DNA from: DAOUBF01 sp034432795
Lineage (GTDB): Bacteria; Chloroflexota; Anaerolineae; DSLN01
Direction of reading: 5' to 3'
Assembly: GCA_034432795.1 (NCBI GenBank)
Contig: DAOUBF010000041.1
Location: 1-57,185, forward strand
DNA: 57,185 bases
Shown here: positions 40,413 through 49,171 of the stretch, one piece after another
Numbering within the stretch: position 1 is the first letter of the stretch
Layout: every line of letters begins with the position of its first letter
Position numbers and translations under genes: made by a program
The notes under the pieces: generated by a model
The model's input: the letters and a program-made list of their open reading frames with translations, nothing else
Database searches by the model: none
Told to the model about the DNA's origin: nothing

Positions 40413-41021
40413 TTCTACGGTCCTCCAGATATCTGCATGTATCTCATCTACCGAGCGGGCAGCGTTGATCACGCGCCAGCGCCCGGTGGTGTCCGCGGCG
40501 ATCAGGCGGGCATAGCCCTCGCGGACGCGGCGGTGGAAGTCCAGTTCCTGGTCATCCAGGCGGTTCCACTCGGCCCGGCCGGCCAGGCGACGGCGTAGCC
40601 CCTCCTCCACATCCAGGTCCAGATAGAATGTCAGATCGGGGATCAGGCCGCCCGTGGCGAATGCCTGGATGCGCTGCACCATATCCAGGTCCAGGCCGCG
40701 CCCGTAGCCCTGGTAGGCCAGGGAGCTATCGGCGTAGCGGTCGCAGACGACAATGCCACCCCGCGCCAGGTGGGGGCGGATCACCTGCTCCACCAGTTGC
40801 GCCCGCGAGGCGGAGTAGAGCAATAGCTCGGCTTTGGGCTGCATCTCCACATTGCGCACATCGTGGACGATCTGCCGGATCTGGTCGCCGATGGCTGTCC
40901 CGCCCGGCTCGCGGACGTAAATGGCATCGTGGCCCTGGCTGCGCAGTCGCGCGGCCAGCCGCCGGGCCTGGGTGGTTTTGCCGCTGCCGTCGGGGCCTTC
41001 AAAGGTGATGAACAGGCGCAT
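40371..41021 (-). CDS. tmk: Thymidylate kinase
   Basis: 216 aa. P-loop FEGPDGSGKTTQARRL, REPGGTAIGDQIR, the DRY motif VVCDRYADSSLAYQGYGRGLD, and the lid region RRRLAGRAEWNRLDDQELDFHRRVREGYARL. It phosphorylates dTMP to dTDP. The last residues (TAEAQRTQSI) are encoded by a family B repeat, so the C-terminus differs from relatives. Confidence 0.96.
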   Translation of the reverse strand: MRLFITFEGPDGSGKTTQARRLAARLRSQGHDAIYVREPGGTAIGDQIRQIVHDVRNVEMQPKAELLLYSASRAQLVEQVIRPHLARGGIVVCDRYADSSLAYQGYGRGLDLDMVQRIQAFATGGLIPDLTFYLDLDVEEGLRRRLAGRAEWNRLDDQELDFHRRVREGYARLIAADTTGRWRVINAARSVDEIHADIWRTVEEFLTAEAQRTQSI

Positions 41022-41040
41022 AGCCCAACACCTTTTATTT

Positions 41041-41118
41041 TCACCGCAGAGAGCGCTGAGATCGCAGAGATTTATTAAGTAAAAATTCTCAGCGCTCTCT
41101 GCGTGCTCTGCGGTAAAT
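41041..41118. repeat. Family B (CGCAGAG) inverted repeat, R3H ATPase / tmk gap
   Basis: TCACCGCAGAGAGCGCTGAGATCGCAGAG, a short A/T-rich loop, then TTCTCAGCGCTCTCTGCGTGCTCTGCGGTAAA. The arms are nearly perfectly complementary. This is the cleanest copy of the family. Confidence 0.85.
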
Positions 41119-41125
41119 CCCTAAG

Positions 41126-42790
41126 TCAATCCCGGTAGATGCGCACCCGCCGCCTAGGCTCTTTACCGTAGCTGTGCGAGATCAGGTTAGCCTCGCGGGC
41201 CATCTGGTGCTGAATGCGGCGGATAAAAGCGTTCTGAGGCGAGAGGTCCACCGAACGCGCCCCGGCCAGCACTTTCTGAATGGCTTCCTCCGTCTCGCGG
41301 ATCGCCTGGGCATAGGGGTCGGCCTCCCGCTCCTCCTGGACCTCAATGTTGAACACGTCGGTCAGGAACTGTTCCATCTGGGCCAGCGTGTTCGCCCGCA
41401 GCACATGGATAGGCAGGCCGCGCTGCTCTGCCTCGTTGATCAGCCGGGGGCGCCGTCGCCAGTAGCTCTTGAGCGTGACCAGGACATCGGCTTCGTCCAG
41501 GTTCTGGACGATTTCCACAGGCAACCGCAGGCGCTTGGCGCTCTGTTCCAGGCGGTTGCGGGCGACGCCGTAGGCGTAAATGCGCAGACGCTTCAGCGGC
41601 GCGGGCTGGCCGGGAAAGGGGATGGTGGTCCCACCGACTTGCCCGGCTTCCGCCCCTGTAGTCTGGGCCTCCTCCTGCCAGGCGGGCGCCTCGGTTCCAA
41701 TCGGGGTGCGACGGTCTTCGCGGCTCACCGCCACGCGCATAGGGCGCAGGCCGCGCTGGTCTTGCCGGGAGATCAGCGCAGTGGCCATCGTCATGGCCTC
41801 CTCAATATGGATCTCGCCTTGCTCATCCACCCAGCGCAGTTCAGCGCCCAGAGGCCGTCCACGCAGGTAAGCATCTACGGCGCTGGCGACGTCATGGTGC
41901 ACCACCAGGCGCTGCCGGTCCTGGATCTCAATCAGCACGTCAAAGGTGGGTGGGGCGCGGCGCTCCAGCACGGTCTTCTGTGTGCCCCGCCGTCGCGCCT
42001 CTTCGTCGGAGAGCGTCACGCTCTCAATGCCACCCACCAGGTCGGAGAGCGTGGGGTTCAGCAGTAAGTTCTCCAGCGAGATACCGTGCGCTGTGCCGAT
42101 AAGCTGGACGCCGCGTTCGGCGATGGTGCGGGCGGCGATGGCCTCCAACTCACGCCCGATCTCGTCAATGACGATGACCTCAGGGTTGTGGTTCTCCACG
42201 GCCTCAATCATGACCTCATGCTGGAGCGAAGGCATGGCCACCTGCATGCGGCGGGCGCGACCGACCGCCGGGTGGGGGATGTCGCCATCGCCGCCGATCT
42301 CGTTGGATGTGTCCACGATGATCACGCGCTTGGTTTCGGCCAGGACACGGGCGGCCTCGCGCAGCATGGTGGTCTTGCCCACGCCGGGCTTGCCCAGCAG
42401 GATGATGTTTTTGCCGGACTCAATGATGTCCTGGATGATGTCAATCGTGCCATAAACGGCGCGGCCCACACGGCAGGTCAGGCCCACGATATGCCCGCGC
42501 CGGTTGCGGATCGCCGAGATGCGGTGCAGGGTGCGCGGGATGCCCGCGCGGTTGTCCGCATCAAACTCGCCGATGCGCGCCACGACATGGTCTATCTCGG
42601 CGTGGGTGACTTCGGTGTCGCTGAGGACAATCTCGCCATCGGTGTAGCGCGCTGTGGGCACGCGGCCCAGGTCAAGGATCACCTCAATCAGTTCATCGCC
42701 GCGCCCGATCTGGCGCAGCGCAGTTTGGATGTGCGGCGGGAGCACCGCCAACATGACTTCCAGATCATCCGTTATCCGAATCTGTCTCAT
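41126..42790 (-). CDS. AAA ATPase with R3H domain (Ycf45/SpoIIIAA-like)
   Basis: 554 aa from the ATG at 42790 (GAGAG upstream). An N-terminal part resembling SpoIIIAA, P-loop LLGKPGVGKTTMLREAARVL, Walker B VIVIDEIGREL, a sensor GTAHGISLENLL, and a variable middle region. A C-terminal coiled part precedes the R3H motif (IRRIQHQMAREANLISHSYG, with RxxxH). That is the Ycf45 plan known from cyanobacteria and plastids; it is a putative single-strand nucleic-acid-binding ATPase. Its location after the pyridoxal genes may be accidental. Confidence 0.92.
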   Translation of the reverse strand: MRQIRITDDLEVMLAVLPPHIQTALRQIGRGDELIEVILDLGRVPTARYTDGEIVLSDTEVTHAEIDHVVARIGEFDADNRAGIPRTLHRISAIRNRRGHIVGLTCRVGRAVYGTIDIIQDIIESGKNIILLGKPGVGKTTMLREAARVLAETKRVIIVDTSNEIGGDGDIPHPAVGRARRMQVAMPSLQHEVMIEAVENHNPEVIVIDEIGRELEAIAARTIAERGVQLIGTAHGISLENLLLNPTLSDLVGGIESVTLSDEEARRRGTQKTVLERRAPPTFDVLIEIQDRQRLVVHHDVASAVDAYLRGRPLGAELRWVDEQGEIHIEEAMTMATALISRQDQRGLRPMRVAVSREDRRTPIGTEAPAWQEEAQTTGAEAGQVGGTTIPFPGQPAPLKRLRIYAYGVARNRLEQSAKRLRLPVEIVQNLDEADVLVTLKSYWRRRPRLINEAEQRGLPIHVLRANTLAQMEQFLTDVFNIEVQEEREADPYAQAIRETEEAIQKVLAGARSVDLSPQNAFIRRIQHQMAREANLISHSYGKEPRRRVRIYRD

Positions 42791-42796
42791 CTCCAA

Positions 42797-42920
42797 GCTC
42801 TCAACAGTCCGCCATCAGCTTTCAGCGGTCAGTTTATACCGCAGTGATCTCGTCCTCCACTTCTCTGCGGTGAGGAAGGGTGGCTGAGGGCTGATGGCGG
42901 ATGGCTGACCGCTAATGGGT
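42797..42920. repeat. Family B remnant with CAGCGGTCAG/CTGACCGCT inverted repeat
   Basis: GTCCGCCATCAGCTTTCAGCGGTCAG pairs with CTGATGGCGGATGGCTGACCGCTAATGG, enclosing TTCTCTGCGGTGAGGAA. It covers the C-terminal coding end of the GNAT protein and the start region of the R3H ATPase. Confidence 0.65.
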
Positions 42921-43867
42921 GTGGTAATCTCCGGTCGCTTCTCCAGCGCCGGGATCAGGGCGAATTCCGGTTGTTCCACCCGGCTGGCGATCTGCTTGAA
43001 CATGACCGCCTGGCTGCTCCAAGGCTCAAAGCCGAAATCAGCCAGCGGCCCGCGCAGCCAATCCTGGTAGCGCCGCACGCCCCAGTAGATAGGGACCTGG
43101 CTGGAGCGGTTGGCCGTGAGCGCCAGGGCGCTGGCGATCAGTTCATGCGCGCGCTCGTCGGCTTCGGGGTGTAGCAGCGCCTTGATCCAGATGCCTCGCG
43201 GCCCATGACGGATCTCCACATAGGCGACGATCTCATCCCCTTTGCCTTGCATGACATAGCCGCGCCGCCAGCCATCGGTGGATTCACCCGGCGGCGGCTC
43301 GGCCAGTTGCAACAGCCGCGGCGCCGTGTTGGCATACAGCAGATGCACCCCCCAGGTGTCGCTGGCGCGTCGCGGGCGTAGGCTGTTGGGGTGGTCAGTC
43401 GGTTGTGCCGGGCGCGGCGCGGCCAGCCGCCACACATCCTGACGTGCATAGACGACGAACCCGGCATTGCGCAGCCAGACGACCTCTTCGCTGCCTTCCG
43501 GCGCTTCGGCCACCACGCTTTGGGCGCCGCGCTCACCGGCTGCCTCCACCAGCCGCTGCAACAACCGTGTCCAGCCAGAAGTGGCCACGTCTGCGCTGGT
43601 CGGCTTGGGCGCGATGTAGCTCAGCCGGGCGCGCTCGGCGCCTGCGGGATGGCGCAGTTGGGCGAAGGCACGCAGCCAGCGCCCGTTCTCGCGCTCGTGC
43701 AGGATGAACGTCGGCGTGCCGCGTTCCCCGAACGCCAGGTAAGCCACGATCGCGCCGCGCAAGGGCGCCGTCCGCCCGGTCAACGCGGCCTCTGTAAACA
43801 GCGGCGTTCCCTGCGGCTCCAGTTCACGCACCAGCGGAATATCACGTAAATCAAACGGACGGATCAC
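42815..43867 (-). CDS. Tandem GNAT-like protein
   Basis: 350 aa starting with GTG, overlapping the pdxT stop as GTGA. Two GNAT-like halves are recognisable: about 1-150 (RPFDLRDIPLVREL, AIVAYLAFGERGTPTF, LLQRLVEAAGERGAQSVVAEAPEGSEEVVWLRNAGFVVYARQDVWRL) and about 160-300 (GDEIVAYVEIRHGPRGIWI, LGFEPW-like FGFEPWSSQAVMFKQIA). No clear acetyl-CoA loop is complete, so catalysis is uncertain. The C-terminus (SGQPSAISPQPPF...) is repeat-encoded. It is coupled to pdxT. Confidence 0.62.
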   Translation of the reverse strand: MIRPFDLRDIPLVRELEPQGTPLFTEAALTGRTAPLRGAIVAYLAFGERGTPTFILHERENGRWLRAFAQLRHPAGAERARLSYIAPKPTSADVATSGWTRLLQRLVEAAGERGAQSVVAEAPEGSEEVVWLRNAGFVVYARQDVWRLAAPRPAQPTDHPNSLRPRRASDTWGVHLLYANTAPRLLQLAEPPPGESTDGWRRGYVMQGKGDEIVAYVEIRHGPRGIWIKALLHPEADERAHELIASALALTANRSSQVPIYWGVRRYQDWLRGPLADFGFEPWSSQAVMFKQIASRVEQPEFALIPALEKRPEITTPISGQPSAISPQPPFLTAEKWRTRSLRYKLTAES

Positions 43868-44442
43868 CGGATCAACTCCAAAAAATAGCGATGGAAGCGG
43901 TCATCTCCGGTCAGTTCTGGATGAAAGGCCGTTGCCAGGAGATGGCCCTGACGGGCCGCGACCGCTGTCCCATCCTCCAGCCGGGCGAGCACCTCCACGC
44001 CCGGCCCTACGCTGCGGATGGCGGGGGCGCGGATAAAGACGGCCCGGAAGGGGCGCTGGCTGGTATTGCCCTGGGCCAGCGCCGGGATGACCAGATCCAC
44101 TTCAAAGCTGTGCACCTGGCGCCCGAAGGCGTTCCGATCTACCGCAATGTCCATTAACCCCAGCGTCGGCTGGGCGCGCCCGACATCTTTGGCCATGAAG
44201 ATCATGCCCGCGCACGTTCCCCAGGTGGGCCGGGCGCGGCCAAAGGCGCGCAGTGGCTCTATCAGCCCGTAGTCGGCGGCCAGTTTCCCCAAGGTTGTGC
44301 TTTCGCCACCGGGGATGATCAGGCCGTTTAACCCTTCCAATTCATGGGGCAAGCGCACCTCCACCGCGTCGGCCCCCAGCCGCCGCAGCATGGCGATATG
44401 TTCCTGAAAATCCCCTTGAAGCGCCAAAACCCCAATCTTCAT
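43864..44442 (-). CDS. pdxT: Pyridoxal 5'-phosphate synthase glutaminase subunit
   Basis: 192 aa. Glutamine amidotransferase of the PdxT family: KIGVLALQGDFQEHIAMLRRLGA, IIPGGESTTLGKL, the nucleophile Cys77 in WGTCAGMIFMAKD, and the His/Glu of the triad in FHPELTGDDRFHRYFL. It supplies ammonia to PdxS in the deoxyxylulose-independent vitamin B6 pathway. It lies 15 bases downstream of pdxS and is coupled to the GNAT gene. Confidence 0.97.
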   Translation of the reverse strand: MKIGVLALQGDFQEHIAMLRRLGADAVEVRLPHELEGLNGLIIPGGESTTLGKLAADYGLIEPLRAFGRARPTWGTCAGMIFMAKDVGRAQPTLGLMDIAVDRNAFGRQVHSFEVDLVIPALAQGNTSQRPFRAVFIRAPAIRSVGPGVEVLARLEDGTAVAARQGHLLATAFHPELTGDDRFHRYFLELIR

Positions 44443-44457
44443 CTTTGCCTGAGTACC

Positions 44458-45345
44458 CTACCAGCCCCGCAGCGCTAATAGCTCCTCTTGGGGGATTTCG
44501 TGAATCTCACGGCCCGGCATGGCCTCGCCCAGGCCGCGGCTGACCTCCGCGATGATCCCCGGATCGCGGAAGTGGGTGGTTGCCTTGACAATGGCAGCCG
44601 CCCGGCGGGCCGGGTTCTCGCTCTTGAAGATGCCGGAGCCGACGAACACGCCGTCCATGCCCAGTTGCATCATCAAGGCGGCATCGGCAGGGGTGGCGAT
44701 ACCGCCGGCGGCGAAGTTGACCACAGGCAGGCGGCCCAACTCCGCCGTCTCCTTGACCAACTCGTAGGGTGCGCCAATCGTCTTGGCGTAGGCCATCCAC
44801 TCCTCCGGTGGCATCGTCGTCAGGCGGCGGATCTCGCCCAGGACGGCACGGGCGTGGCGCACGGCCTCTACCACGTTGCCCGTCCCCGCCTCGCCCTTGG
44901 TGCGGATCATGGCGGCGCCTTCCCCGATGCGGCGCAACGCCTCGCCCAGGTCGCGGCAGCCGCACACAAAGGGCACTTTGAAGGCGTGCTTGTTGATATG
45001 GTGCTCCTCATCGGCGGGCGTCAGGACCTCGGACTCGTCAATGAAGTCCACGCCCAGGGCTTCCAGCACCTGCGCTTCCACGAAATGGCCGATGCGGCAC
45101 TTGGCCATCACCGGGATGGTCACGGCCTCCATGATCTCCAGAATCTTCTCCGGGTCGGCCATGCGGGCAACGCCGCCCTGGGCGCGGATGTCCGCCGGGA
45201 CGCGTTCCAACGCCATGACCGCGCAGGCGCCCGCGTCTTCGGCGATGCGCGCCTGCTCGGCGTTGGTGACGTCCATGATCACGCCGCCCTTAAGCATCTG
45301 CGCCAGCCCGCGCTTGACCGTAACCGTGCCGACTTGTGTATCCAT
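44458..45345 (-). CDS. pdxS: Pyridoxal 5'-phosphate synthase subunit
   Basis: 295 aa, full length. Highly conserved PdxS sequence: KRGLAQMLKGGVIMDVTNAEQARIAEDAGACAVMALERVP, VMAKCRIGHFVEAQ with the substrate Lys, DFIDESEVLTPADEEHH, and GGIATPADAALMMQLGMDGVFVGSGIFKSENP. It builds PLP from ribose 5-phosphate, glyceraldehyde 3-phosphate and ammonia. GGAGGAGG precedes the ATG and a good promoter is upstream. Operon: pdxS, pdxT, GNAT, R3H ATPase. Confidence 0.98.
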   Translation of the reverse strand: MDTQVGTVTVKRGLAQMLKGGVIMDVTNAEQARIAEDAGACAVMALERVPADIRAQGGVARMADPEKILEIMEAVTIPVMAKCRIGHFVEAQVLEALGVDFIDESEVLTPADEEHHINKHAFKVPFVCGCRDLGEALRRIGEGAAMIRTKGEAGTGNVVEAVRHARAVLGEIRRLTTMPPEEWMAYAKTIGAPYELVKETAELGRLPVVNFAAGGIATPADAALMMQLGMDGVFVGSGIFKSENPARRAAAIVKATTHFRDPGIIAEVSRGLGEAMPGREIHEIPQEELLALRGW

Positions 45346-45416
45346 GCGCGTCCTCCTCCGCAGTCCTCCTGCACATGATTAACCCCGCTGCAGGGCAAAC
45401 GGTACATTCTCCCTTA

Positions 45417-45445
45417 ATTGTAGTCCCTTTCGGTCGGGATCACAA
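45417..45445 (-). promoter_or_regulatory. Promoter of the pdxST operon
   Basis: On the minus strand: TTGTGA (45445-45440), a 17-nt spacer, TACAAT (45422-45417). Confidence 0.7.
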
Positions 45446-45481
45446 GGTGGCCGGACAGGATAAGGGGCGAGGAGCAGGCCA

Positions 45482-46294
45482 TCAGGCCAGCGCCAGCGCG
45501 ATCAGCGCGCCGATAACTGAACTGAGGAAGTTGACGCCGTCATTGTTCAGCCAGCGCCAGCCGCGCTGGTAGCGCGTGGGCTGGCCGCACCTGTGCATGG
45601 CCTGTTCGGTCTCTTCGTTGCAACGGTCGCAGATGTAAACGACCTGGACCGTTGCCCCCAGCAGGCTGTCTGCAAGCGAACCCAGCAGTCCGGCGACAGC
45701 CCCCGCACCCGCCAATCTCAACACTGCGCCTTCAGGCGTCCCCGCCGCCAGCCACAAACCGGCGGCGGTCAGGCTGATGAACAGCGCGCCCGCCAGCGCC
45801 GCAGCGCTGCCTTGAACTGTCACACCGCCAGACGTGCCTGGCTCAACCGGCTGGCCGGTGGTGATCAGGCGTGGCCGGGCGGGGCTGAGCACGCCAAGCT
45901 CGGTGGCCCAGGTATCAGCGTTCACAGTGGCGAGGGCACCGACGGCAGCCACGAACCACAGCGGGTGCGGGTACAGCCCGGCCCCCAAGGCCAGCGCCGC
46001 CGCCAACCCGCCGTTGGCCAACGCCTGGCCCAAATCGCGGCGATGGCCCTTGGCGAGCTTCCTGGTCAGGCTGATCTTATCCTGTTGCCGATAAAAGGAG
46101 AGCGCGCTGGACGAGGCGAAAAAGGCAACGAGCAAGACCGCCCAACTCAGCCCGCCGAACCCATACATTAACGTGCCTACGATCAGGGCGCCCAGGACAC
46201 CGCTGCGGCTGAGCGCGCCGCGCCAGTAGCCGATGCCACCTAGGAGCGCGCTGAAGGCCAGCCCGGCCAGTAATTGTATAGCCCGCTCGCTCAT
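45482..46294 (-). CDS. DUF92 membrane protein
   Basis: 270 aa, six or more membrane helices. DUF92 features: FASSSALSFYRQQDK, RDLGQALANGG, ATVNADTWATELG, TTGQPVEPGTSGGVTVQG, and ADSLLGATVQVVYICDRCN. Plant homologue VTE6 phosphorylates phytyl phosphate, so an isoprenoid-phosphate kinase role is possible; the bacterial function is unproven. Its start overlaps the stop of the DUF2723 gene (ATGA), so the two are coupled. A link to polyprenyl-lipid carriers for the neighbouring glycan genes is speculative. Confidence 0.93.
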   Translation of the reverse strand: MSERAIQLLAGLAFSALLGGIGYWRGALSRSGVLGALIVGTLMYGFGGLSWAVLLVAFFASSSALSFYRQQDKISLTRKLAKGHRRDLGQALANGGLAAALALGAGLYPHPLWFVAAVGALATVNADTWATELGVLSPARPRLITTGQPVEPGTSGGVTVQGSAAALAGALFISLTAAGLWLAAGTPEGAVLRLAGAGAVAGLLGSLADSLLGATVQVVYICDRCNEETEQAMHRCGQPTRYQRGWRWLNNDGVNFLSSVIGALIALALA

Positions 46295-48435
46295 GGCCCA
46301 GGCGACCGGCCCTGCATCTGGCGCAAGGCCAGCATTCGGGCCTGGTTATAAAGGGCGTCGGCCTCGGCTTTACGCCCAAGCGCCTCCAGGCTTTTCCCCC
46401 ATTCCTGGTAGGCGACGATGAACTCAGGCTCCACCAGGATGGCCTGCTGGAAGGCGGCAGAGGCGGCGTCATGCTGGCCATGCTGCGCCAGATACACGCC
46501 CCGGTTGGTGAACATGGCCGCATAGCGACGGCGCACTGCGCGGAGCAGGTCTGGCGGTGCCTCTGTGTCCTCCAGCAGGCCGCGCAGGTTCAGTTCAGGT
46601 GCGGGATCGGGGTGAAATTCCTGATCGGCGTAGAGGCGGAAGGAAAGCCCCTGGGGCACGCGCTGGAGATGGGGGGTGACCACGTTCTGCGTGCGGGCGG
46701 CGACTGCGTTGATGGCCGCATCCACATCTTGCGCCAGGTACACCGGGCGGCCTGCCGCGATCGCCTGTTCAACCAGCGCGTTGATCATGACCTCAAACCG
46801 GCTCTGAATCTGGTTAGGGTCATAGGGTTGATCGTGCTCAAACAGCGCCAGTTGTGCCAGGAACGCCTCCACCTGGGGGCGGATGGCCGCCATAAGCTGA
46901 GGGGCCTGGGCGTCCAGATAGCCATAATACCATGAGCGACGTAGCAACTGCGAATCAATAATGAGGACATCGGGCCGTTCGCCCTCCACATGGTGGAGGT
47001 ACAGAAGCGGTGAGACCTGGACCTCCCAATCGGGTGAGAGCAGGATGCCGCCCGGTGCCAGGCCCGCGAGTGTGTTTTTCGCATAGTCATATACAAGCCA
47101 ATCACGGCTACGGTCCGCCAGCCGATAGTTGGCCCCCAGCGTCAGCAGGGGCACAACGCAGGCGATGATCGCTGCGCCTACCTGCCAGGCCGGGCGCTCA
47201 CCCGCCAGCGTCAGCAGTGTACGCACTCCTTCACCGATCAGCCAGGCGGTGAACAGGAACGTTGTCAGGAAATAGGCGGCTGGTTCGGTGACGCCGTAGA
47301 TTGTCCCATAGCCTGCGCTGACCGCTATGGCAATGGCGATGAAGGCCAGAAGCAAGCGGTCGCGCCGCCACAGGCCCCAAGCGCCTGCCCCGGCCAGGGG
47401 CAGGCCCAGCAGGCTGAACTCAACGACCCAGCGCCGCAGGGCATTTTCATAAAACAACCGCAGGAACTCGCCTGGGTTGGCCAGCACGTCCGTTTGAATC
47501 TGGCCGATCTGCCATTTGGCGATCAGGTGCCACCAGAAACGGGTGAGGTCCTGGGGGTTGTCCCAATTGAGCAGCGGGTTCTGCGCCGCTCGGATAGGGA
47601 GATAGGCATAGGGCAAAAGCCCCAGCGCCAGGCACAGGCCAGCTATCAGCGTTGTTCGGCTAATGAATATGCGCCACCCGGCGGTCGCCACCAGAATCAT
47701 CAGGATTGCTGGCGCGATCAGCACCGAGGTGATGTGGTGGTTGCTCAACGAGAGGCCGTAGAGGAACGCGGCCAGATAGAGGCTGGGCAGTGCCTGGAGC
47801 GGCGCCTGTGAAGCGCGACGCCCAGAACGGTTGGCCTGGCGCCAATGCAGGAGCAAGGCAATGGCCCCGACCAGGAGCGCGAGATGGAGCGTGTATACTT
47901 CGGCGACTGTGGCATAAGGCCAGAAGCTGCGCGAGAAGGCCCAGGCCAACGCTCCCACGCCCGCCGGGAGCAACGAGAGGGCCAAAGACCGGGGGCTGAG
48001 GGCCTGTCCCGAGGCCGCCTTTTCCCCATCCCTCCCCCTGGCTGGGGAAGGAAGGTCAGCGGGTCGTGCCCGGACCTTTCGGCCCGTTGCCCGCTTCGGG
48101 CTGCGTTCTCCCAGGCGGGTGTCACGTGCTGTGCCGCTGATCCAGATGAGCGCGAACAGGCCCGCCACGGAGAGCGCGGCAAATACTGCCGACATGAAAT
48201 TGAGCCGCTGCGCCACGTTCCCAAAAGGGAGGCGGCTGAACACATGACCAATCAGCACGTAGATGGGGAAGCCGGGCGGATGGGCGATCCCTGGCAGGGT
48301 CGCCGCCAGGATCAACTCGCCGCTGTCTACCGGCCCAACGGTCGGCGCCAGAGTGAGCAGGTAAACAATCAGAGCGATAATGAAGACAGCCGTGGCGGTC
48401 AGTTTAGGGACGCGGGTCCTCCACAGGTCTGGCAT
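46291..48435 (-). CDS. DUF2723 glycosyltransferase-like membrane protein with TPR tail
   Basis: 714 aa from the ATG at 48435; a longer reading to 48528 crosses repeat sequence. DUF2723 core: LTLAPTVGPVDSGELILAATLPGIAHPPGFPIYVLIGHVFSRLPFG, many membrane helices, then SNHHITSVLIAP and YAYLPIRAAQNP. The C-terminal soluble region carries a TPR pair (AFQQAILVEPEFIVAYQEWGKSLEALGRKAEAD). The family resembles protein O-mannosyltransferases. A family C repeat with a second palindrome (48018-48116) is inserted in frame, encoding RARPADLPSPARGRDGEKA in a loop. Coupled to DUF92. Confidence 0.9.
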   Translation of the reverse strand: MPDLWRTRVPKLTATAVFIIALIVYLLTLAPTVGPVDSGELILAATLPGIAHPPGFPIYVLIGHVFSRLPFGNVAQRLNFMSAVFAALSVAGLFALIWISGTARDTRLGERSPKRATGRKVRARPADLPSPARGRDGEKAASGQALSPRSLALSLLPAGVGALAWAFSRSFWPYATVAEVYTLHLALLVGAIALLLHWRQANRSGRRASQAPLQALPSLYLAAFLYGLSLSNHHITSVLIAPAILMILVATAGWRIFISRTTLIAGLCLALGLLPYAYLPIRAAQNPLLNWDNPQDLTRFWWHLIAKWQIGQIQTDVLANPGEFLRLFYENALRRWVVEFSLLGLPLAGAGAWGLWRRDRLLLAFIAIAIAVSAGYGTIYGVTEPAAYFLTTFLFTAWLIGEGVRTLLTLAGERPAWQVGAAIIACVVPLLTLGANYRLADRSRDWLVYDYAKNTLAGLAPGGILLSPDWEVQVSPLLYLHHVEGERPDVLIIDSQLLRRSWYYGYLDAQAPQLMAAIRPQVEAFLAQLALFEHDQPYDPNQIQSRFEVMINALVEQAIAAGRPVYLAQDVDAAINAVAARTQNVVTPHLQRVPQGLSFRLYADQEFHPDPAPELNLRGLLEDTEAPPDLLRAVRRRYAAMFTNRGVYLAQHGQHDAASAAFQQAILVEPEFIVAYQEWGKSLEALGRKAEADALYNQARMLALRQMQGRSPGP
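48018..48116. repeat. Family C repeat inside the DUF2723 gene
   Basis: CCATCCCTCCCCCTGGCTGGGGAAGG followed by a CGGGTCGTGCCCGGACCTTTCGGCCCG element. It is in frame and the reading frame is kept. Confidence 0.65.
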
Positions 48436-48552
48436 AGCCTTCCATTTTAGCCGGAAGGGGAGCAGAGGGGAAGGCAGGGTGTTCGGGTGTGTCGGCAAGG
48501 CCGCAGGCGATGGGCACGTGCGTTTCATCGGGGGTGAGGCAAATACCCCTCT

Positions 48553-49128
48553 TCACACCCCCCGCCCATCCAGCCCTAATACTGGCGCGATGCCTTGCAT
48601 GGCCTTCAGCACGACCTCAATGTGCTCGTCCAGCAGCACGCCCAGTTCCGCTGCCCCGCGTTCTATATCCTCGCGCCTGGCTCCCCGCGCAAAAGCCTTG
48701 TCCTTCCACTTCTTCTTGATCGCTGCCACATCCACATCGTAGAGGCTGCGCGAAGGCCGCACCAGCGCCACAGCGGTGATCAACCCGGTCAACTCGTCCA
48801 CTGCATACAAGGCCCGGTCCAAGGTCGTCGTGCGCTGGACGCCGGTCACCTCTGTGGCGTGCGACAGGATGCTGCGGATGATCTCCTCCGGAACGCCACG
48901 CTCGCGCAAGATGGGCGCGCCTGCTGCCGGGTGGCTATCCGGCGCCACGTCCGGGTGGATCTCCCAATCAAAGTCGTGCAGCAGGCCGACGATGCCCCAG
49001 GTCTCCTCATCCTCGCCATAGCGCCGGGCGTAGGCCCGCATGGCCGCTTCCACAGCCAGCATATGCTTGATCAAGTTTTCATTTTGGGTAAATTCCCTGA
49101 CGATTTGAAATGCCTCTTCGCGGTTCAC
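48553..49128 (-). CDS. HD-domain protein
   Basis: 191 aa. HD-superfamily metal residues: HMLAVEAAMRAYARRYG, VGLLHDFDWEIHPDV (HD), PDSHPAAGAPILRERGVPEEIIRSILSHA, and an Asp in LYAVDELTGLI. Similar stand-alone HD proteins are phosphohydrolases with varied nucleotide substrates. The AIKKKWKDKAFARGARREDIERG segment is typical of this subgroup. The gene stands alone between two glycan genes; a link to them is not shown. Confidence 0.92.
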   Translation of the reverse strand: MNREEAFQIVREFTQNENLIKHMLAVEAAMRAYARRYGEDEETWGIVGLLHDFDWEIHPDVAPDSHPAAGAPILRERGVPEEIIRSILSHATEVTGVQRTTTLDRALYAVDELTGLITAVALVRPSRSLYDVDVAAIKKKWKDKAFARGARREDIERGAAELGVLLDEHIEVVLKAMQGIAPVLGLDGRGV

Positions 49129-49171
49129 GGTCTCCCCCTCAGTTTCCTTGATTCCTGTAGTTTAGATCGCC

